Shown: in pieces, positions 23,379 to 25,859 of the stretch
How the letters are laid out: each line of letters opens with the position of its first letter
Numbering within the stretch: position 1 is the stretch's first letter
Assembly: GCA_020200195.1 (NCBI GenBank)
Contig: JAIVJE010000008.1
Span: 1 to 25,859, forward strand
Direction: 5' to 3'
Origin: Acidobacteriota bacterium
Lineage (GTDB): Bacteria; Acidobacteriota; Vicinamibacteria; Vicinamibacterales; 2-12-FULL-66-21
DNA length: 25,859 nt
The notes under the pieces: model-generated
Seen by the model: only the letters and a program-made list of their open reading frames with translations
Told to the model about the DNA's origin: nothing
Database searches by the model: none
Translations under genes and position numbers: made by a program

Positions 23379-23453
23379 TGGGGCGTGGCCAAGCGGTAAG
23401 GCGCGGGACTTTGGCTCCCGTATCCGAAGGTTCGAATCCTTCCGCCCCAACCA
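23379..23453 (+). tRNA. tRNA-Gln (anticodon TTG), CCA encoded
   Basis: The 75-base gene folds as a cloverleaf. The acceptor stem is TGGGGCG with CGCCCCA, followed by discriminator A and an encoded CCA. The D arm contains AAGCGGTAAGG. The anticodon stem CGGGA/TCCCG encloses the loop CTTTGGC, giving anticodon TTG for glutamine. The T arm reads GAAGG-TTCGAAT-CCTTC. A tRNA-Gln at this place before prs is also known from Proteobacteria. The prs start codon lies only two bases beyond the CCA. Confidence 0.96.
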
Positions 23454-23455
23454 CT

Positions 23456-24403
23456 ATGAGTCGCGGACAGCTGAAGCTGTTTTCAGGAAGCGCGCATCCC
23501 GCCCTCACTGGCGAGATCGCGGAATTCCTCGGCGTGACCAAAGGGCACGCACGGCTGCTGCGATTTCCGGACACGGAGTGCTCGTTCCAGATTGACGAGA
23601 ACATCCGGGGCACCGACGTCTTCATCGTGCAGCCGACCTGCGCGGACGTCGACCGGAACCTGATCGAGCTGTGCGTGATGATGGATGCGTTCCGCCGGTC
23701 ATCGGCGTCGCGCATCACGGCGGTGATTCCGTATTACGGGTACGCACGGCAGGACCGGAAGGACAAGCCGCGGGTGCCGATCTCGGCCAAGCTCGTGGCG
23801 AACCTGCTGAGCGCGGCGGGGGCGAACCGCGTGCTGACCATGGATCTGCACAAAGCGCAGATCCAGGGGTTTTTCGACATCCCGGTGGACCATCTGTTTG
23901 CGGCCCCGGTGATCATCGACCACTGCTCGCGGCTCGGGCACGAGAATCTGACGATCGTGTCGCCGGATGCCGGCGGCGCCGAGCGCGCCCGGGCTTACGC
24001 GAAGCGGCTCGATGCCGAGCTGGCGATTATCGACAAGCGGCGCACCGAGGACGGGTCGGCGGAGGTAATGAACGTGATCGGCGACGTGAGCGGCCGCACG
24101 TGCATCATCCAGGACGACATCATCGATACCGCCGGCACGATCGTGAAAGCCTCGATCGCGTTGAAGGAGAACGGCGCGGAACGGGTGCTGGCGTGCGCGG
24201 TGCACGGCGTGCTGTCGGGGCCGGCCATCGAACGGCTCGAAGCGGCGCCGATCGACCAGGTGATTATCACCAACACCATCCCGCTCAATACCGAGCGGGC
24301 GAAGTGTTGCAAGAAGATCAAGCAGCTCTCGGTGGCCCGGCTCCTCGGCCAGGCCATCCGGAGCATTCACGAAGAGACGTCGGTTTCGTCGCTGTTCGTT
24401 TAG
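23456..24403 (+). CDS. prs: Ribose-phosphate pyrophosphokinase (PRPP synthase)
   Basis: This 315-residue class I PRPP synthase makes PRPP from ribose 5-phosphate and ATP for nucleotide, His and Trp synthesis. KLFSGSAHPAL is the typical N-terminus. IPYYGYARQDRK (residues 91-102) is the ATP/regulatory loop, MDLHKAQIQGFFD is the signature containing the metal-binding His, and DDIIDTAGTIV (220-230) is the PRPP-binding loop. ATG 23456 is the only sensible start, since the family begins 5-7 residues before KLF and the next upstream candidates lie before or inside the tRNA. It lies two bases after the tRNA-Gln CCA, so no independent ribosome binding site exists. The stop TAG is immediately followed by heptad array B. 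Confidence 0.96.
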   Translation: MSRGQLKLFSGSAHPALTGEIAEFLGVTKGHARLLRFPDTECSFQIDENIRGTDVFIVQPTCADVDRNLIELCVMMDAFRRSSASRITAVIPYYGYARQDRKDKPRVPISAKLVANLLSAAGANRVLTMDLHKAQIQGFFDIPVDHLFAAPVIIDHCSRLGHENLTIVSPDAGGAERARAYAKRLDAELAIIDKRRTEDGSAEVMNVIGDVSGRTCIIQDDIIDTAGTIVKASIALKENGAERVLACAVHGVLSGPAIERLEAAPIDQVIITNTIPLNTERAKCCKKIKQLSVARLLGQAIRSIHEETSVSSLFV

Positions 24404-24516
24404 CTTTCAGCCGTCAGCTGACAGCTATCAGCAGGACATAACCGCGTGAGCCGCAATCGACGCGAATAAACATCCTCTGAGCTGAGAGCTCAGAGCTGAG
24501 AGCTGAGAGCTGTTAT
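24404..24516. repeat. Heptanucleotide repeat array B (two blocks of CTNNNAG-type units around a 43-base core)
   Basis: The left block (24404-24431) is CTTTCAG, CCGTCAG, CTGACAG, CTATCAG. The right block (24475-24516) is CTCTGAG, CTGAGAG, CTCAGAG, CTGAGAG, CTGAGAG, CTGTTAT. A 43-base non-repeat core lies between. The first unit equals that of array A (CTTTCAG) and the last starts CTGTT in both. The array begins directly after the prs stop codon and runs into the rplY start codon. The right block contains a 9-base-pair inverted repeat with a 3-base loop (24475-24495), so it can fold in the rplY leader. Confidence 0.85.
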
Positions 24517-25183
24517 GGACGCGACACTGCAGGCGGAAAAGCGCGAGGGGCGGGGGAAGAACGAGGCGCGGCGGCTGCGCGCGAGCGGGCGGATTCCCGC
24601 GGTCGTGTACGGCGTCGAGAAGGGCAAGGCGGTCGAGATCGCCGTCGACCCGAAGACGCTGCTGCGCATCCTCCACTCCGAGTCGGGCGTGAACACGCTC
24701 ATTGGACTGCGGTGGGACGGTGGCGACGCGCGCGTGCTCGTCAAGGAGTATCAGCTCGACCCGATCGACCATCGACTGCTCCATGCCGACTTCTATCAGG
24801 TCGCCATGGACAAGAAGCTGACGGTGACCGTTCCCATCCTGCTGCGTGGCGAAGCCAAAGGCGTCAAGCAGCAAGGGGGCATCGTCGACTTCGTCAACCG
24901 CGACATCGAGATCGAGGTTCTGCCGGGCGACATTCCCGAGAACATCGCCGTGGACGTCACGGAGCTGCTGCTGAACCAGGGCATTCGCGTGCGCGACATT
25001 CACACTGAGGGTGCGAAGTGGACGCCGGTTACCGACGGCGACACGATGATCGTCCACGTGGTCGCGCCAAAGGCGGAAGAAGAGCCACCGGCGGCCGATG
25101 TGGTGGCTGCGCCGGTCGCGGCGGCCGAGCCCGAGGTCATCAAGAAGGGCAAAGTCGAGAAGCCGGACGAGGAAAAGAAGTAG
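24515..25183 (+). CDS. rplY: 50S ribosomal protein L25, long CTC form
   Basis: This 222-residue L25/TL5/CTC-family protein binds 5S rRNA in the large ribosomal subunit. Residues 1-95 form the L25 domain (REGRGKNEARRLRASGRIPAVVYG, then the VLVKEYQLDPIDHRLLHADF motif). Residues of about 95-185 form the C-terminal CTC beta domain (VPILLRGEAKGVKQQGGIVD, EVLPGDIPENIAVDV). The last 35 residues are a charged Ala/Glu/Lys tail. The start at ATG 24515 gives the normal N-terminus, but the leader consists of heptad repeats and contains only GAGAG-like sequences rather than a clear Shine-Dalgarno. pth follows after 11 bases, as in many bacteria. Confidence 0.95.
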   Translation: MDATLQAEKREGRGKNEARRLRASGRIPAVVYGVEKGKAVEIAVDPKTLLRILHSESGVNTLIGLRWDGGDARVLVKEYQLDPIDHRLLHADFYQVAMDKKLTVTVPILLRGEAKGVKQQGGIVDFVNRDIEIEVLPGDIPENIAVDVTELLLNQGIRVRDIHTEGAKWTPVTDGDTMIVHVVAPKAEEEPPAADVVAAPVAAAEPEVIKKGKVEKPDEEKK

Positions 25184-25194
25184 CCGCGTAAGCC

Positions 25195-25764
25195 GTGAAA
25201 CTGATCGTCGGCCTCGGGAACCCGGGCCGCAAGTACCAAGGCACGCGGCACAACGTGGGGTTCGACGTGGTCGACGCGATCGCCGCGCGTCACCGGCTGG
25301 AGTGGGGATCCGCCAGAGCCGACGCGGTGATCGCGCGCTGGCGGGAATCGGACGTGCTCCTCGCGAAGCCGCTCACGTTCATGAATCTGAGCGGGCAGGC
25401 GGTCGGCGATCTGCTCCGGTTCTTCAAGATCGACCTGGCCGATATGCTGGTCATCGTCGATGACGCGGCGCTCGAGATCGGGCGGCTGCGGGCGCGGCCG
25501 TCCGGATCGGCGGGGGGCCACAACGGGCTAAAGTCGCTCATCGAGCTGCTCGGAACCGAAGAGTTTCCGCGGCTGCGGGTGGGCATCGGGCGCGGTGATA
25601 ACCGGCGCGACCTCGCGGATCACGTGCTGGCGACATTCGAGCCGCAGGAACGGACGATTGTCACCGAAGCGGTCGGCCGCGCCGCGGACGCCGCCGAGCT
25701 GTTCGTCACGGAGGGGATCGCACCGGCGATGAATCGATTCAACCGGAAAGAAGACGCGGAGTAA
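25195..25764 (+). CDS. pth: Peptidyl-tRNA hydrolase
   Basis: This 189-residue enzyme releases tRNA from peptidyl-tRNA that has dropped off ribosomes. The active-site residues are all visible: N9 in VGLGNPG, H19 in GTRHNVGF, N64 in FMNLSG, D90 in IVDDAALEIG and N110 in SGSAGGHNGLKS. The start is GTG 25195, which yields the canonical KLIVGLGNPG N-terminus. It stands between rplY and rpsF, a common arrangement. No anomalies are seen. Confidence 0.96.
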   Translation: MKLIVGLGNPGRKYQGTRHNVGFDVVDAIAARHRLEWGSARADAVIARWRESDVLLAKPLTFMNLSGQAVGDLLRFFKIDLADMLVIVDDAALEIGRLRARPSGSAGGHNGLKSLIELLGTEEFPRLRVGIGRGDNRRDLADHVLATFEPQERTIVTEAVGRAADAAELFVTEGIAPAMNRFNRKEDAE

Positions 25765-25771
25765 GAGACGC

Positions 25772-25859
25772 ATGAGTACGTCCAGACAGTACGAGCTCGT
25801 TTACATCGTGACGCCTGAAGCTTCCGAGCAGGAGGTCACCGATCTGCACACCCAGATTG
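25772..25859 (+). CDS. rpsF: 30S ribosomal protein S6 (5' part, runs off the window)
   Basis: Only the first 29 residues are present. The pattern SRQYELVYIVTPEASEQEV matches the S6 start (aromatic YE-x-VYIV-P, then an acidic helix). GGAGTAAGAG, overlapping the end of pth, serves as the ribosome binding site 6 or more bases before ATG 25772. S6 sits in the platform of the small subunit together with S18, which would be expected downstream. Confidence 0.88.
   Translation, partial: MSTSRQYELVYIVTPEASEQEVTDLHTQI

Noticed and set aside
23327..23455. Extension of prs upstream through the tRNA-Gln gene
   Set aside because: The extra residues are the translated tRNA and have no counterpart in PRPP synthases; the tRNA is complete with CCA.
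24432..24474. Possible small RNA or ORF in the 43-base core of array B
   Set aside because: Too short for a gene; no promoter or convincing fold of its own was seen.

Overview
The window is a dense, high-GC bacterial chromosome segment with no phage, CRISPR, rRNA or insertion-sequence signal and no stretch of 300 bases or more without a gene or gene remnant. The best guess is an Acidobacteriota genome, perhaps Vicinamibacteria-like. This rests on a decayed permease of the acidobacterial 'duplicated orphan permease' type, a diderm LPS-heptose gene set, a CTC-type L25 protein and the general gene content. It is an inference from content, not a placement by phylogeny.

Region 1 (1-9478, +) is a tightly coupled respiratory complex I operon: nuoD (5' truncated by the window edge), nuoE, nuoF, nuoH, nuoJ, nuoK, nuoL, nuoM, nuoN. 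Most junctions are stop/start overlaps. nuoG is absent between nuoF and nuoH, and nuoI is absent between nuoH and nuoJ. These two subunits carry most of the iron-sulfur chain from the NADH site to the quinone-site module, so they must be elsewhere if the complex oxidises NADH. NuoM has Asp where the family has its key TM5 Glu.

Region 2 (9495-13515) holds a degraded FtsX/MacB-like permease remnant and selA (both -), two small uncharacterised genes (+), and a cold-shock gene (-). The cold-shock gene has a well-formed sigma70-type promoter, a long leader and an intrinsic-terminator-like hairpin inside that leader.

Region 3 (13701-20085) holds purH and an ArnT-like lipid-linked glycosyltransferase on +. 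On - it holds a cell-envelope cluster: a Trm112-like zinc ribbon protein, a WaaF-like heptosyltransferase, an O-antigen-ligase-like gene broken by an apparent internal deletion, and the heptose-7-phosphate kinase rfaE1.

Region 4 (20146-25859, +) is the order TPR protein, LolB-like lipoprotein, ispE, tRNA-Gln, prs, rplY, pth, rpsF, which is also familiar from Proteobacteria. The prs start codon lies two bases after the encoded CCA end of the tRNA, leaving no room for a separate ribosome binding site.

Two intergenic gaps (arnT/rfaE1 and prs/rplY) are filled exactly by arrays of a degenerate heptanucleotide of form CTNNNAG. They share the same first unit and nearly the same last unit, which suggests a small repeat-element family. 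The heptad arrays, the tRNA-prs junction, the cspA leader and the missing nuoG/nuoI are the points most worth follow-up.
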